Shown here one piece after another: positions 16,361 through 25,061 of a stretch of DNA of 64,000 bases (the first letter of the stretch is position 1; every line of letters starts with the position of its first letter). A program made the position numbers and the translations under genes. The DNA is from Flavobacterium sp. ACN2 (GTDB lineage: Bacteria; Bacteroidota; Bacteroidia; Flavobacteriales; Flavobacteriaceae): the NCBI RefSeq assembly GCF_002303885.1, contig NZ_MRCM01000004.1:186001-250000 (forward strand). Reading direction: 5' to 3'. The notes under the pieces were generated by a model. That model saw only the letters and a program-made list of their open reading frames with translations, was not told where the DNA came from and did no database searches.

Positions 16361-17404
16361 TTATTTTTTTATATCATCATACAATTTATTGACTACATTT
16401 TCTAAAATTTCTCCTGTTTCATTAAAGCTTGTATTTGTAATTATGGATATCCCTATGCTTTGTTTAGGATAAATTACAAACCAATTCTGCATTCCGTATA
16501 TACCTCCGTGATGTCTATAAATTAATTCTTTTTCATTTTCTATGATGTACCAATGATAGCCTTCCCAAAAATCAGAACCTTCTTTGTATAATTTTCTATG
16601 CGATTCATTTACAATAGGATTTGACTTGTCTAGTTGCAATTTCATATATTTTACTAAATCCGTAGGCGTAGAATGCAATCCCGAAATTCCGCCCCATAAA
16701 GTTCTAGTGAAGTTAGGCATTAACTCTTTTTTATCATTATAGCCTTTTACCAATCTTGTTTTATCATTTTCAGTTAGTGTAAACTTGGTTTGGTTCATTT
16801 TATTTGGTTTCAAAATAAATTCAATTACCAATTCCTCATAAGGCTTTTGATACACTTTTTCAAGTATGTATGCTGTCAACTCGGGAGCAGTATTGGAATA
16901 GGAATATACTTCTCCAGGTATCGTTTCAATTTTGATTAGTTTTAGTCCTTCAAAAAAAGCCTTTTTATTTTCGCTTTTTATAGGGAAATTAGGAAAACCA
17001 CTTGTATGTGTAATAAGGTGTTTGATTTTTATAGGTTCGCCTTTAAATTCTAAATTAGGATAAGGTTCATCGAGGTAAATTCTAATATCGTCCTCTAAAT
17101 TTATTTTTTTATCAAGCACCGCTTTAGCGGCTACATAACCTGTAAAAGTTTTAGTTACCGAAGCCAATTCGTAAAGTGTAGAATCGTTTGGTTTATTTCC
17201 TTCTCCGATCGTTAATTCACCAAAATGTTTTATTGTGGCTTCTCCATCTTTAAACACTGTAATGGAAACAGAATGAAATCTTTTGTCCTCTAATAACTTA
17301 GCCGCGTTATTTGTAATCGCATTTTCAACAATTTGTTTATTAGTTTTATGAACACTGTTACAGGCAAGTATTGTGAAAAATAAAATAGCGGTTAAATATT
17401 TCAT
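16361..17404 (-). CDS. Serine hydrolase, beta-lactamase (class C/PBP-like) family, lipoprotein
   Basis: The protein has 347 residues with lipobox TILAC (Cys15). Serine-hydrolase motifs are the SxxK nucleophile SVTK (Ser82, Lys85), the Tyr motif YSN in EVYSYSNTAP, and RHHGGIYGMQNWF in place of the KTG strand. It fits the Beta-lactamase (PF00144) family, whose members include D-amino-acid peptidases and esterases. Resistance to beta-lactams should not be assumed. It is divergent from another family member at 17776, sharing a 371-bp control region. Confidence 0.88.
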   Translation of the reverse strand: MKYLTAILFFTILACNSVHKTNKQIVENAITNNAAKLLEDKRFHSVSITVFKDGEATIKHFGELTIGEGNKPNDSTLYELASVTKTFTGYVAAKAVLDKKINLEDDIRIYLDEPYPNLEFKGEPIKIKHLITHTSGFPNFPIKSENKKAFFEGLKLIKIETIPGEVYSYSNTAPELTAYILEKVYQKPYEELVIEFILKPNKMNQTKFTLTENDKTRLVKGYNDKKELMPNFTRTLWGGISGLHSTPTDLVKYMKLQLDKSNPIVNESHRKLYKEGSDFWEGYHWYIIENEKELIYRHHGGIYGMQNWFVIYPKQSIGISIITNTSFNETGEILENVVNKLYDDIKK

Positions 17405-17775
17405 TGTCGTAAGGTATAGTTTAATTCTCTGGTTAAGTTGTTAAAAGTTTAAAGATTTTCGACTTTTCTAGTGTAAATGGGGTAGAAATGTCATTCTTTC
17501 TTTGTTTCCAAAAATAGGATTTTTATTTCGTAAACATTAAAAAGGCATTTTTATTTTTTGAATACTTTTCGTGTTAACATTAATGTGAATTTCGATTGTT
17601 TATCTAAAGTTTGTATTCGAAAAATTATATATTTGAAAGATAAATAATGTATGAGATTTATCACATATAGCTACCCAAATTTGGATGGCTTTATATGGTT
17701 TTGTCACACATATAAATAAGTTGGTGGCAATTTTGCGAGCCATCTCACCTGCATTAATTAACCAGAAATAAAAAA
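17405..17775. promoter_or_regulatory. 371-bp divergent region between two serine hydrolases
   Basis: No ORF is credible here. TATATTTG at 17628-17635 fits a Bacteroidetes -7 box for the plus-strand gene. CAAATTTGGATGG at 17676 with the following ATGGTTTTGTCAC resembles the element at 14584, upstream of the FGE-fold lipoprotein gene, hinting at a shared regulator. Confidence 0.4.
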
Positions 17776-19164
17776 ATGAAATTAACAATTACAATCGGAC
17801 TTCTTTTAGTTGCACATCTTACATTTGGACAAGATCGAATTCAAAAAATCGACAGTTTACTCAATTCTCTTTATTCAAAAGAGAAAATCAATGGAAATGT
17901 TCTAATTGCAGAAAAAGGGAAAGTTATTTATAGCCATAGTTTTGGACTTGCAAATGAAACAACAAAAGAAAAATTGAACGAAAATTCGATTTTTGAATTG
18001 GCATCTTGTTCAAAGCAGTTTACAGCTATGGGGATAATGATACTTAAAGAAAAAGGGAAGTTGAATTTGGACGATGACATCACAAAATACTTACCCGAAC
18101 TTTCTTTTTATAAAGGAGTAACGGTAAAAAACTTATTGAATCATACCGGAGGTCTGCCAGACTACATGCAGCTTATGGATAGTTTATTTGACAAATCTAA
18201 AATTGCCACTAACAAAGACATAATTAATATATTTAGTAAACATCAACCAAAAATACTATTTGAGCCAAATACTAAATGGGAATATAGCAATACGGGCTAT
18301 GCACTATTGGCATCAATAATTGAGAAAGCATCGGGTATGACATACGCTGACTATCTAAACAAGGCTATTTTCCAACCGTTGAAAATGAAAAATACCTTTG
18401 CGTACAATCGTAGATTATCGCCAAAGAAAATTGACAATTATGCTTTTGGTTATGTTTACTCAGATAGTTTGAAAAAATATGTTTTACCAGACGAATTGGA
18501 AGAAACTAAAATTGTTATTTGGCTTGATGGTGTTGTTGGAGATGGAGGAGTTAATTCAACTGTAAACGATTTATTGATTTGGGATAGAGCATTATATACC
18601 AATAAATTACTCACAAAAGAGGATATGAAAGCAGTTTTTGAATTAGCAACTTTGAAAGACGGAGCTAAAAGGAATTATGGTTTTGGTTGGGGAATTGAAG
18701 AAAATGCTGATTTTGGAAAAATTGCAAACCATGATGGGGGGTGGCCAGGCTATGTGACTTTTATTGATAGACATATTACAAATGATAAAACAATAATAAT
18801 ACTTCAAAATCACAGCAACGTTTCAATTCCTTCTAAGGCAATTAGAAGTATTCTATATAATAAACCATTGCCTGTGCAAAAAATCAGAAAAGAAATTAGT
18901 ATTACTCCTGAAGAACTTCAAAAGTTTGTTGGGACTTATGTAGTTGAAAATGAGTATGAAATAAAAATTTCATTAGATAAAGATCAGCTTTTTTCACAAT
19001 TGACAGGACAAAATGCATACCGAATATTTGTAGAAAGTGAAATGTTATTTTTCTACAAAGTAGTAGATGCACAAATTCAGTTTGAAAAGAACGAAAAAGG
19101 AGAAATTTCAAATTTGTTTTTATTACAGAATGGAAAAAAGATCGAAGCAAAACGTATGAAATAG
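17776..19164 (+). CDS. Serine hydrolase, beta-lactamase family, with C-terminal extension
   Basis: The protein has 462 residues with a signal peptide ending LTFGQ (residue 19). The SxxK motif is SCSK (Ser77, Lys80); the Tyr motif is WEYSNTGYALLA; the third motif region is ANHDGGWPGYVTF. Residues from about 370 form a separate beta-rich C-terminal domain (EELQKFVGTYVVENEYEIKI) as in PF00144 proteins with a lipocalin-like or DUF3471-type tail. Probably periplasmic or secreted. The substrate is unknown. A GNRA-loop terminator lies about 80 bp downstream. Confidence 0.88.
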   Translation: MKLTITIGLLLVAHLTFGQDRIQKIDSLLNSLYSKEKINGNVLIAEKGKVIYSHSFGLANETTKEKLNENSIFELASCSKQFTAMGIMILKEKGKLNLDDDITKYLPELSFYKGVTVKNLLNHTGGLPDYMQLMDSLFDKSKIATNKDIINIFSKHQPKILFEPNTKWEYSNTGYALLASIIEKASGMTYADYLNKAIFQPLKMKNTFAYNRRLSPKKIDNYAFGYVYSDSLKKYVLPDELEETKIVIWLDGVVGDGGVNSTVNDLLIWDRALYTNKLLTKEDMKAVFELATLKDGAKRNYGFGWGIEENADFGKIANHDGGWPGYVTFIDRHITNDKTIIILQNHSNVSIPSKAIRSILYNKPLPVQKIRKEISITPEELQKFVGTYVVENEYEIKISLDKDQLFSQLTGQNAYRIFVESEMLFFYKVVDAQIQFEKNEKGEISNLFLLQNGKKIEAKRMK

Positions 19165-19197
19165 AAATCCTATCACTCCGATATTTAGACAACGATA

Positions 19198-19218
19198 GCG
19201 CAGATTTGCAATCTGTGC
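19198..19218. repeat. REP-like hairpin
   Basis: GCGCAGATT-TGC-AATCTGTGC is a 9-bp stem with one G-T pair and a 3-nt loop. It is GC-rich for this neighbourhood and separate from the terminator that follows. I recall similar hairpins from Bacteroidetes intergenic regions, but only one copy was found in this window. Confidence 0.4.
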
Positions 19219-19246
19219 CCACAAAGAGAATCAGGGAAAGTGTAAT

Positions 19247-19278
19247 AAAAAAGCTTCAGAGAAATCTGAAGCTTTTTT
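19247..19278. terminator. Terminator between convergent serine hydrolase and XRE genes
   Basis: AAAAGCTTCAGA, a GAAA loop and TCTGAAGCTTTT form a perfect stem flanked by A and T runs, so it can act on both strands. Member of the recurrent GNRA-loop family. Confidence 0.85.
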
Positions 19279-19317
19279 ATTACAACTGTGGTATCTGTAT
19301 TTAAATTAATATATGCT

Positions 19318-19725
19318 TTATTTATTGATTAGCTTTTCAAGCCTTTCCATCATTTCGTCTTTTTCTTTCAGCATTCGTTCATACAAAGCAATTTTTTCTT
19401 CGTGAAGTTTTAAAACCTCTTGAATAGGGTTAAATACTGGATGTAAATTAATTGCGGAAGCTCCATCTTTAAAATCTGAAAATGTATTGGAAATAATATT
19501 TACAGCCTGTTCTTCATCAAAGTTTTGAAAAGCTTCGACAGGAATTTTCAATACTGTAGAAATTTGTCTAAGTATATTATCTTCAATTACATCTTTCTGC
19601 TCCAATAAAGAGATTTTCTTTTGATTCCAGTCTTCTCCCAGATCATAAGCCAGTGCTTCCTGCTTTATGTTAAGCATTTCTCTAAAACGTTTTACGTTTC
19701 TTCCCTGATGTATTTTCTGTTCCAT
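19318..19725 (-). CDS. XRE-family helix-turn-helix regulator
   Basis: The protein has 135 residues. Residues about 8-62 form a Cro/C1-type HTH (GRNVKRFREMLNIKQEALAY, KKISLLEQKDVIEDNIL, ISTVLKIPVEAFQNF). The C-terminal third (about 100-135) is a heptad-like coiled coil (EEKIALYERMLKEKDEMME) that could dimerise it. A palindromic ATATCTG/CAGATAT cluster 75-110 bp upstream of its start is a likely autoregulatory operator. It lies beside the T6SS island, but nothing in the sequence links the two. Confidence 0.85.
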   Translation of the reverse strand: MEQKIHQGRNVKRFREMLNIKQEALAYDLGEDWNQKKISLLEQKDVIEDNILRQISTVLKIPVEAFQNFDEEQAVNIISNTFSDFKDGASAINLHPVFNPIQEVLKLHEEKIALYERMLKEKDEMMERLEKLINK

Positions 19726-19798
19726 AATAAGTTTTGATTTTCCAAAAGCTCAAAGATAAAGCCATTCGGATTAAAGACTGAATTTCAAAGATAAAAAA

Positions 19799-19836
19799 AT
19801 ATCTGTAAATATTCTTTTTGTCAGATATTATATCTG
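19799..19836. promoter_or_regulatory. Operator-like ATATCTG/CAGATAT cluster
   Basis: ATATCTG at 19799-19805 is followed by CAGATATTATATCTG at 19822-19836, a 15-bp near-perfect palindrome. It sits upstream of the XRE gene, where a repressor site would be expected. The enclosing gap 19726-20124 (399 bp) contains no credible gene. Confidence 0.5.
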
Positions 19837-19911
19837 TTTTTAAATAAATTATCCATGTTCTGAGGAGTTTTTTGAATTGAGGTAGCAACTTTACAAAAAA
19901 GTTGTATGTAA

Positions 19912-19943
19912 TAAAAAAAGCTTCAGAGCAATCGGAAGTTTTT
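19912..19943 (+). terminator. Orphan terminator with no gene upstream on its strand
   Basis: AAGCTTCAGA, a GCAA loop and TCGGAAGTTT are followed by TTTTT on the plus strand. No plus-strand gene lies between it and the convergent terminator at 19278. It could end an unannotated small RNA starting in 19730-19910 or insulate the T6SS genes from read-through. Confidence 0.55.
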
Positions 19944-20124
19944 TTTGTTAGTAAGAATTATTTTTTAATAAAAAAAAACAATATTTTTCTTACAATGTAA
20001 TAAAAATTTATATATTAGCAATATATTTAAATGTAATATTTTTATTGCTTAAATACCACTTCTCATTATTGATTAAAGTTAGAAATATTATTTCATGACA
20101 GCTTAAATCAATACCTATATAAAT

Positions 20125-20523
20125 ATGAGTTTTTTAGCAAAGCTAGAATTAGACAATGAAACATTTAATGTTTTAGAGTTTGAGATCCATTTTACCCAAC
20201 AGACAGACAGTAATGGCAAACCGGCAAGTAAGACAAAAGGAGGCCATATCAAATTAGTTGTAGAAAGCACACAAACCGATTTGTTTTCGGACTGGATGGT
20301 TTCTAAAACCAGCGTAAAAGACGGCAAGATTATTTTTTATCGCAGAGATGCTATGAGCACCATGAAAAATGTTGCCTTTAAAAAAGCCTATTGCATTTCT
20401 TTCAGAAAAAAGTTTCAGAGTGAGGGAGCTTCGCCTATGACAACTGAAATTCTGCTTACTTCAAATGAAGTTAAAATTGGCAATACCATATTTGAGAGCA
20501 ATTGGAAAACAGATAACCTTTAA
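20125..20523 (+). CDS. tssD: T6SS tube protein TssD (Hcp), Bacteroidetes type
   Basis: The protein has 132 residues without signal peptide. Start MSFLAKLELDNETFNVLEFE, the central KGGHIKLVVEST and the LFSDWMVSKTSVKDGKIIFYRRD element are characteristic of the Hcp-like tube protein of the Bacteroidetes T6SS (subtype iii). Hcp forms hexameric rings that stack under VgrG and are expelled with it. Only 12 bp separate it from the vgrG gene, so the two are an operon. No sheath or baseplate genes are nearby, so this is an effector island separate from the main T6SS cluster. Confidence 0.9.
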   Translation: MSFLAKLELDNETFNVLEFEIHFTQQTDSNGKPASKTKGGHIKLVVESTQTDLFSDWMVSKTSVKDGKIIFYRRDAMSTMKNVAFKKAYCISFRKKFQSEGASPMTTEILLTSNEVKIGNTIFESNWKTDNL

Positions 20524-20535
20524 TCCAGCTGCATC

Positions 20536-23500
20536 ATGGCTTTACAAACTATTACCGCAATAAAAATTGGACAGACTGTAATCACCAATTTTACCAGCTT
20601 AAAAGTCGTGCAGAAAATTCACGACCACCATACTTTTTCTCTAGAAGTAAGACAGGATTTCTTAGTAGAAGAGTTTAAGAGTATTATGCCTGTTTCTCAG
20701 CAGTTATATGGCGAGAGAATAAGCATTGAGATAAAACCGATTGATGGGCTTAATGACCCGCTCATTATGGCAGACCCTAAAAATTATATCATGCAGTTTT
20801 ATGGTATAGTTTCAGGCGTCAGCATGAAAAAATCTTGCATTGACAATATCGAAGAAAGTTTTTTGATAGAAGGATACAGTACTTCTTTTCTGCTGGAAAA
20901 CGCACCAGAATCTAACTCCTTTACAGGAATGACGCTGAGTGATATTGTTAGCAGAGTAAAAACGGGCTACAATATTGATATGCAGATAAGACCTTTTCAT
21001 GATGCAATTATCCCGTATACAGTACAATATAACGAAAGCTGTTTTGCTTTTTTAAACCGTCTGGCAATGCGCTATGGGCAATATTTTTATGATAACGGCA
21101 GAGTCTTAATTTTTGGAGATTCTGCAGATATCATCCAGCCGCACCTGATTTACGGCGTAAATATGCATGAGTTTAGGTACAGTATTAAACTAATGCCTAC
21201 TTCCTTTACCGTTGTAGAAAATGACAATCGCGATGGCAGCTACAGTACAGATAATACAATAAATTACCGAAAAGAGCTTGATGGCTTCCATCAAAATTTC
21301 ATCAATAAGTCTAACGCTGTTTACAGTAAAAAAACGGTAATGCAGCTCAATCAAAATGCCGTTGACGGGCACGGAAGCCTTACAGGTGAAGTATATACCC
21401 AGAATAAAATGCGTGCTGTATTAAGCGGTTTGATGGAGATTATCGCATCAAGCGAAGTGCCAGGCGTTACGGTTGGAAATAACGTTAGAGTAAGCGGAGT
21501 AGACAAACAGCATGAAAGCTTTTATCGCGTAACCGAAATTGTACATTCTTGTGACGATGGCGGTGGTTATGAGAATCATTTTAAGGCAGTAAATACCAGC
21601 GACTCGGTGTTTTCGCCTAAAACAAATCCTGATTTAATACCTATTTGCGGCAGCCAGACCTCGGTGGTTATCGCCAACGCAGACCCCGACGGACTTAGTG
21701 CCGTAAAAGTGCAGATGCCATGGCAGAAATTAAAAGGAGAATCAACGCCCTACATTCCCTTAGTGCAGGAATACAGCGGAAACGGCAGAGGCAGGCATAT
21801 TCTGCCCGAAGTAGGCGATATGGTATTTGTAGATTTTCAAGGCAATAATGCCGAATTGCCAATTGTAGTGGGAACTATGACCAGCCGAAAAGAAAAAAGC
21901 GGCTATGGTACGGAAAATAATGATATTAAGGCGCTCCATACCAGAAGTAACAATCTTTTATTGATGAACGATGCTCAAGGAAGCGTATTATTGCAGGACT
22001 CTGCAAAAAGCTTTTTACAATTTGACGGCAAGCGCAAAATAGAATTAAACACAGATATTTTTGAAATCAATGTAAAAAAGCTAATTATAAACGCATCACA
22101 GAGCACGGAAATTACTACAAACGATTATGTGCTCAATGCCTTAACCCGTATTTATATTTTAAGCAAAACCATGCAGCAGAAAATATCTGGATTTATGAAC
22201 CTGTTTAGCGGTACAGCACTTATAAACAGCAATGACAAAATAGATATTGAAGCAAAAGTAACCAAACTGCATGGTAAAGAAAAGGCTCTTTTACATTCAG
22301 ATAAAGAAGCGGTTGTAAACAGTACAGGAACCGCAAAAATGCATGGTGCAGAAGGAAACAGCCTTACTAATACTGCAAAAGAGATAGAAGCATCGTCTAC
22401 AGATTCTATAGCGCTGGCGGTTGTTTATTTTAGACCGCTTTCTTCATGGAATGGAGAATTTGGATTTGACTGGCTAAGAGAAAAAGATAATGGATTAGCT
22501 GATCCAAATGATCCTGCTTATGACAGTATTATTGAGGGAGGATATAAGGACGGTCTAAGCAACTTAACATCGGGAGCTAGTGGAACGGCGTATGCACAGT
22601 TAAAAACTGAGTACGAAAATATTCCTATTACCAGAAAACCAATTCTTGCTGGTATTAATTCCCCTGCAACAATGCCTTCTCCAGATTATTTTGTCCCTTA
22701 TCTTACTTTGTTTTCTGAGGAATTTATAAGTTTAATGCCTGCTACAGTAATTAATAAGCCAACATATCAAGCAGATTTAAAAATATTAGTTGATATAGAA
22801 GAAGAAATTGACAAATTAGAATTTGATTATGATAGTACGTTGTTTATTATTGATAAAATAACTCTTCAAGATAAAAGTAAAACAACAGGTTTGGTGAATT
22901 CTGCTGACAACACTATAAAAATTAAATGCCTTAAAGATTTAGATAGTGATAAAGAAATTAGAATTTATGTTTATCCAAAAGGAAGTACCGTAAAAACATC
23001 TGCGGAACAATTACTTGAACGGAAGTTGGCAGGAAAAATAATAGTACTTAGAAATGACAGCACCGCTAGAAAAAATCAAAAATTTGTTTTAGTGCCTGTA
23101 AAAACTAGTATAGCTAGCTTGAGAGTAAAAACTGGGTCGGCATCTCCAATTGAACAAAAGAGATTGCAACAAGGATTACATCAATGTTTAATTACAAGTG
23201 AAATTTATACTGGATTACCTTTGGATTTAACTGGAGATTCAAAATTTAAGGTACTAACTAATCCGTCAGGGAATCAAATTTATGGGGAATATATTTTTAA
23301 TAATATAAGTGGTAGTACACAGCATACAGGGGGTAATATAAATGAAGATAAAACAGGTATATTTGATTATATAAGAAATTTATATATAAATCAGAATCCA
23401 CAGTATACAGACTACTATACTATATTTTGCTTTGATGAAAATACGTATGATAGTTTTGACAATCCTTTTACTGGTAGGGCAGCGGCAGTACCTGGCCAAG

Positions 23501-23775
23501 TGCAAGATGTCAATATTAAAAATGTTTTTTTATTTAACGGAATTCGAGGAGCAATAAGGAACGACGATACAATTACACATGAGGGGCTTCATGGTTTAGG
23601 ATTGTATCATACGCATCTAGATAGTACACCTATTTTAGAATCAAATATAAAATACGTTTTTGCTAATGGAAATATAAATTTAGCGAACTCTACAGATAAT
23701 TTTATGAGCTATGGGTCAAAAGTAAAAAAATCAACTTGGAAATGGCAATGGAATATAGTTCGAAGTAATGTTTAA
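20536..23775 (+). CDS. vgrG: VgrG/TssI spike fused to a C-terminal metzincin effector domain
   Basis: The protein has 1079 residues; a bare VgrG of this type is about 600. Residues 1 to about 610 are the spike: gp27-like part (MQFYGIVSGVSMKKS, NESCFAFLNRLAMRYGQYF), the OB region (VQMPWQKLKGESTPYIPLVQ, LPEVGDMVFVDFQGNNAELP) and beta-helix. RPLSSWNGEFGFDWLR at about 633-648 marks a transition. A beta-rich linker (about 734-860) follows, then a peptidase domain with the zinc motif HEGLHGLGLYH (residues 1015-1025, HExxHxxGxxH) and a Met-turn MSYGS at 1057. A secreted zinc protease effector is inferred. The sequence becomes visibly more AT-rich after about 22430, indicating modular acquisition. 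Confidence 0.9.
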   Translation: MALQTITAIKIGQTVITNFTSLKVVQKIHDHHTFSLEVRQDFLVEEFKSIMPVSQQLYGERISIEIKPIDGLNDPLIMADPKNYIMQFYGIVSGVSMKKSCIDNIEESFLIEGYSTSFLLENAPESNSFTGMTLSDIVSRVKTGYNIDMQIRPFHDAIIPYTVQYNESCFAFLNRLAMRYGQYFYDNGRVLIFGDSADIIQPHLIYGVNMHEFRYSIKLMPTSFTVVENDNRDGSYSTDNTINYRKELDGFHQNFINKSNAVYSKKTVMQLNQNAVDGHGSLTGEVYTQNKMRAVLSGLMEIIASSEVPGVTVGNNVRVSGVDKQHESFYRVTEIVHSCDDGGGYENHFKAVNTSDSVFSPKTNPDLIPICGSQTSVVIANADPDGLSAVKVQMPWQKLKGESTPYIPLVQEYSGNGRGRHILPEVGDMVFVDFQGNNAELPIVVGTMTSRKEKSGYGTENNDIKALHTRSNNLLLMNDAQGSVLLQDSAKSFLQFDGKRKIELNTDIFEINVKKLIINASQSTEITTNDYVLNALTRIYILSKTMQQKISGFMNLFSGTALINSNDKIDIEAKVTKLHGKEKALLHSDKEAVVNSTGTAKMHGAEGNSLTNTAKEIEASSTDSIALAVVYFRPLSSWNGEFGFDWLREKDNGLADPNDPAYDSIIEGGYKDGLSNLTSGASGTAYAQLKTEYENIPITRKPILAGINSPATMPSPDYFVPYLTLFSEEFISLMPATVINKPTYQADLKILVDIEEEIDKLEFDYDSTLFIIDKITLQDKSKTTGLVNSADNTIKIKCLKDLDSDKEIRIYVYPKGSTVKTSAEQLLERKLAGKIIVLRNDSTARKNQKFVLVPVKTSIASLRVKTGSASPIEQKRLQQGLHQCLITSEIYTGLPLDLTGDSKFKVLTNPSGNQIYGEYIFNNISGSTQHTGGNINEDKTGIFDYIRNLYINQNPQYTDYYTIFCFDENTYDSFDNPFTGRAAAVPGQVQDVNIKNVFLFNGIRGAIRNDDTITHEGLHGLGLYHTHLDSTPILESNIKYVFANGNINLANSTDNFMSYGSKVKKSTWKWQWNIVRSNV

Positions 23776-23784
23776 ATAAAAAAT

Positions 23785-24573
23785 ATGAAACAATTTGCAT
23801 TAGCAGTAATCTTTTTACTTATTCTAAATACTTGTAAAGCCCAAGAAAGAAATAGTAAAATTAATTTGAAAACAATGAAAACATTTGATATAAAAAAATT
23901 TGAAGAAAATAAAGGGAAGCAGGGTTTTGCGAATGAATACCGTTATATACTAGCGAATAAACTTAATGTAAGAGAATTGGATATTACAAGTAATGCAACG
24001 CAAAATATTAAGACCTACCAACGAGAAGTTACCAAAGAGTTTGATCCAAACCAATCCGTTTATAACTATTATAAAACTGGAAATATTAGAGAAGAAATTT
24101 TATTATTTAATGATTCAGAGATCAAAATTCTTAATTATGATGAATCTGGAAAATTAGTAAATGAAATAAATTTTGATACAATATTCAAGCATTCATTTAA
24201 AGAAATTCGAGACATTGTTTTGAAGGAAAAAAACGTTGACATTTATGATACCAGACAAGCTACCGCTTTAAGACATGATACACCTGATGCAGTAATCAAA
24301 AAATATTATCAAATTCATGTAATTAAGAGTGAGCTAATAGACGGACAGTGGTATGCTCAACCTAATTATAGTTTTATTATTGATGATGCAACTGGTAAAG
24401 AATGGGATCCGAAGGTAGAAGCAGAAAATAATTCCTATTACAAGACCTACAAAGGCAAGGACTACACCAAAAAAGAATGGGAAATTTTTGAAGAAGAGTG
24501 GCATAAAAATTATGAGGAAAATAAAAACAAAGGTTTTTGGGATGATATATTTAAACGACCTGGTAAAAAATAA
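23785..24573 (+). CDS. Exported protein, candidate immunity factor 1
   Basis: The protein has 262 residues. The N-terminus MKQFALAVIFLLILNTCKAQ can be a lipoprotein signal (Cys17) or a plain signal peptide cleaved after KAQ. The mature part is charged and Lys/Asn/Tyr-rich, with FDIKKFEENKGKQGFANEYR and a C-terminal YKGKDYTKKEWEIFEEEW. No domain is recognised. It begins 9 bp after the vgrG stop codon, the place where a T6SS immunity gene is expected. Export would put it in the periplasm, where a VgrG-delivered protease would act. The function is inferred from position only. Confidence 0.65.
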   Translation: MKQFALAVIFLLILNTCKAQERNSKINLKTMKTFDIKKFEENKGKQGFANEYRYILANKLNVRELDITSNATQNIKTYQREVTKEFDPNQSVYNYYKTGNIREEILLFNDSEIKILNYDESGKLVNEINFDTIFKHSFKEIRDIVLKEKNVDIYDTRQATALRHDTPDAVIKKYYQIHVIKSELIDGQWYAQPNYSFIIDDATGKEWDPKVEAENNSYYKTYKGKDYTKKEWEIFEEEWHKNYEENKNKGFWDDIFKRPGKK

Positions 24574-24623
24574 TGAAGTCAATAAATAAAAAAAGAAGTG
24601 TAATTTATAAACACACAAAAAAG

Positions 24624-25037
24624 ATGAAAAATTTAATTTTTTTAATACTATTGATTTGTGCTTTTTTGGTTTCTTTTAAAACAAAAAATTCAAGAAACAG
24701 CCAAAGTTCTTTTGATTATTATTTTGCAAATTCTAAAAATAGATGGAGTGATAAAGAAAAATTTGGTAAATGGATTGAAAAGCAAGATACGGTAATTTTT
24801 ACTTTAGGCTATTTCAGAGGAGATTGTTGTGGTAGTATTCCTGAGCCCAAAAATATGTTTGCGGAAATAGTTAATGATACTATTTATTATGATTATAGAA
24901 ATGAAATAGATCCTGATTGTGATAGTAGTATTGGAATTTGCGGTGCCGTAATTGATTTTGTGATAAATAAAAATAAGTATCCTAATTATAAAAAATTTAT
25001 ATGGAAGTACAGAAAAAAGCCTCAAAAGGATTATTGA
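24624..25037 (+). CDS. Exported or membrane-anchored protein, candidate immunity factor 2
   Basis: The protein has 137 residues from ATG 24624, where a hydrophobic N-terminus begins (MKNLIFLILLICAFLVSF). An upstream in-frame ATG at 24573 overlaps the previous stop (TAATG), which suggests coupling and would add 17 basic residues before the same hydrophobic segment. The mature part has several cysteines (YFRGDCCGSIPEP, IDPDCDSSIGICGAV), consistent with disulfides in the periplasm. No family is recognised. Its position inside the VgrG-to-PAAR run suggests an immunity role. Confidence 0.6.
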   Translation: MKNLIFLILLICAFLVSFKTKNSRNSQSSFDYYFANSKNRWSDKEKFGKWIEKQDTVIFTLGYFRGDCCGSIPEPKNMFAEIVNDTIYYDYRNEIDPDCDSSIGICGAVIDFVINKNKYPNYKKFIWKYRKKPQKDY

Positions 25038-25061
25038 ATTAAACATTAATAAAGATAACTC

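Noticed and set aside
16361..19164. Beta-lactam resistance genes
   Set aside because: SxxK and YxN motifs show the PF00144 fold only; most such proteins are peptidases or esterases, and a KTG motif is not seen.
20125..23775. Prophage tail genes
   Set aside because: VgrG and Hcp resemble phage spike and tube proteins, but no capsid, terminase, integrase or lysis genes are present and a DUF4280 tip follows; T6SS explains the set.
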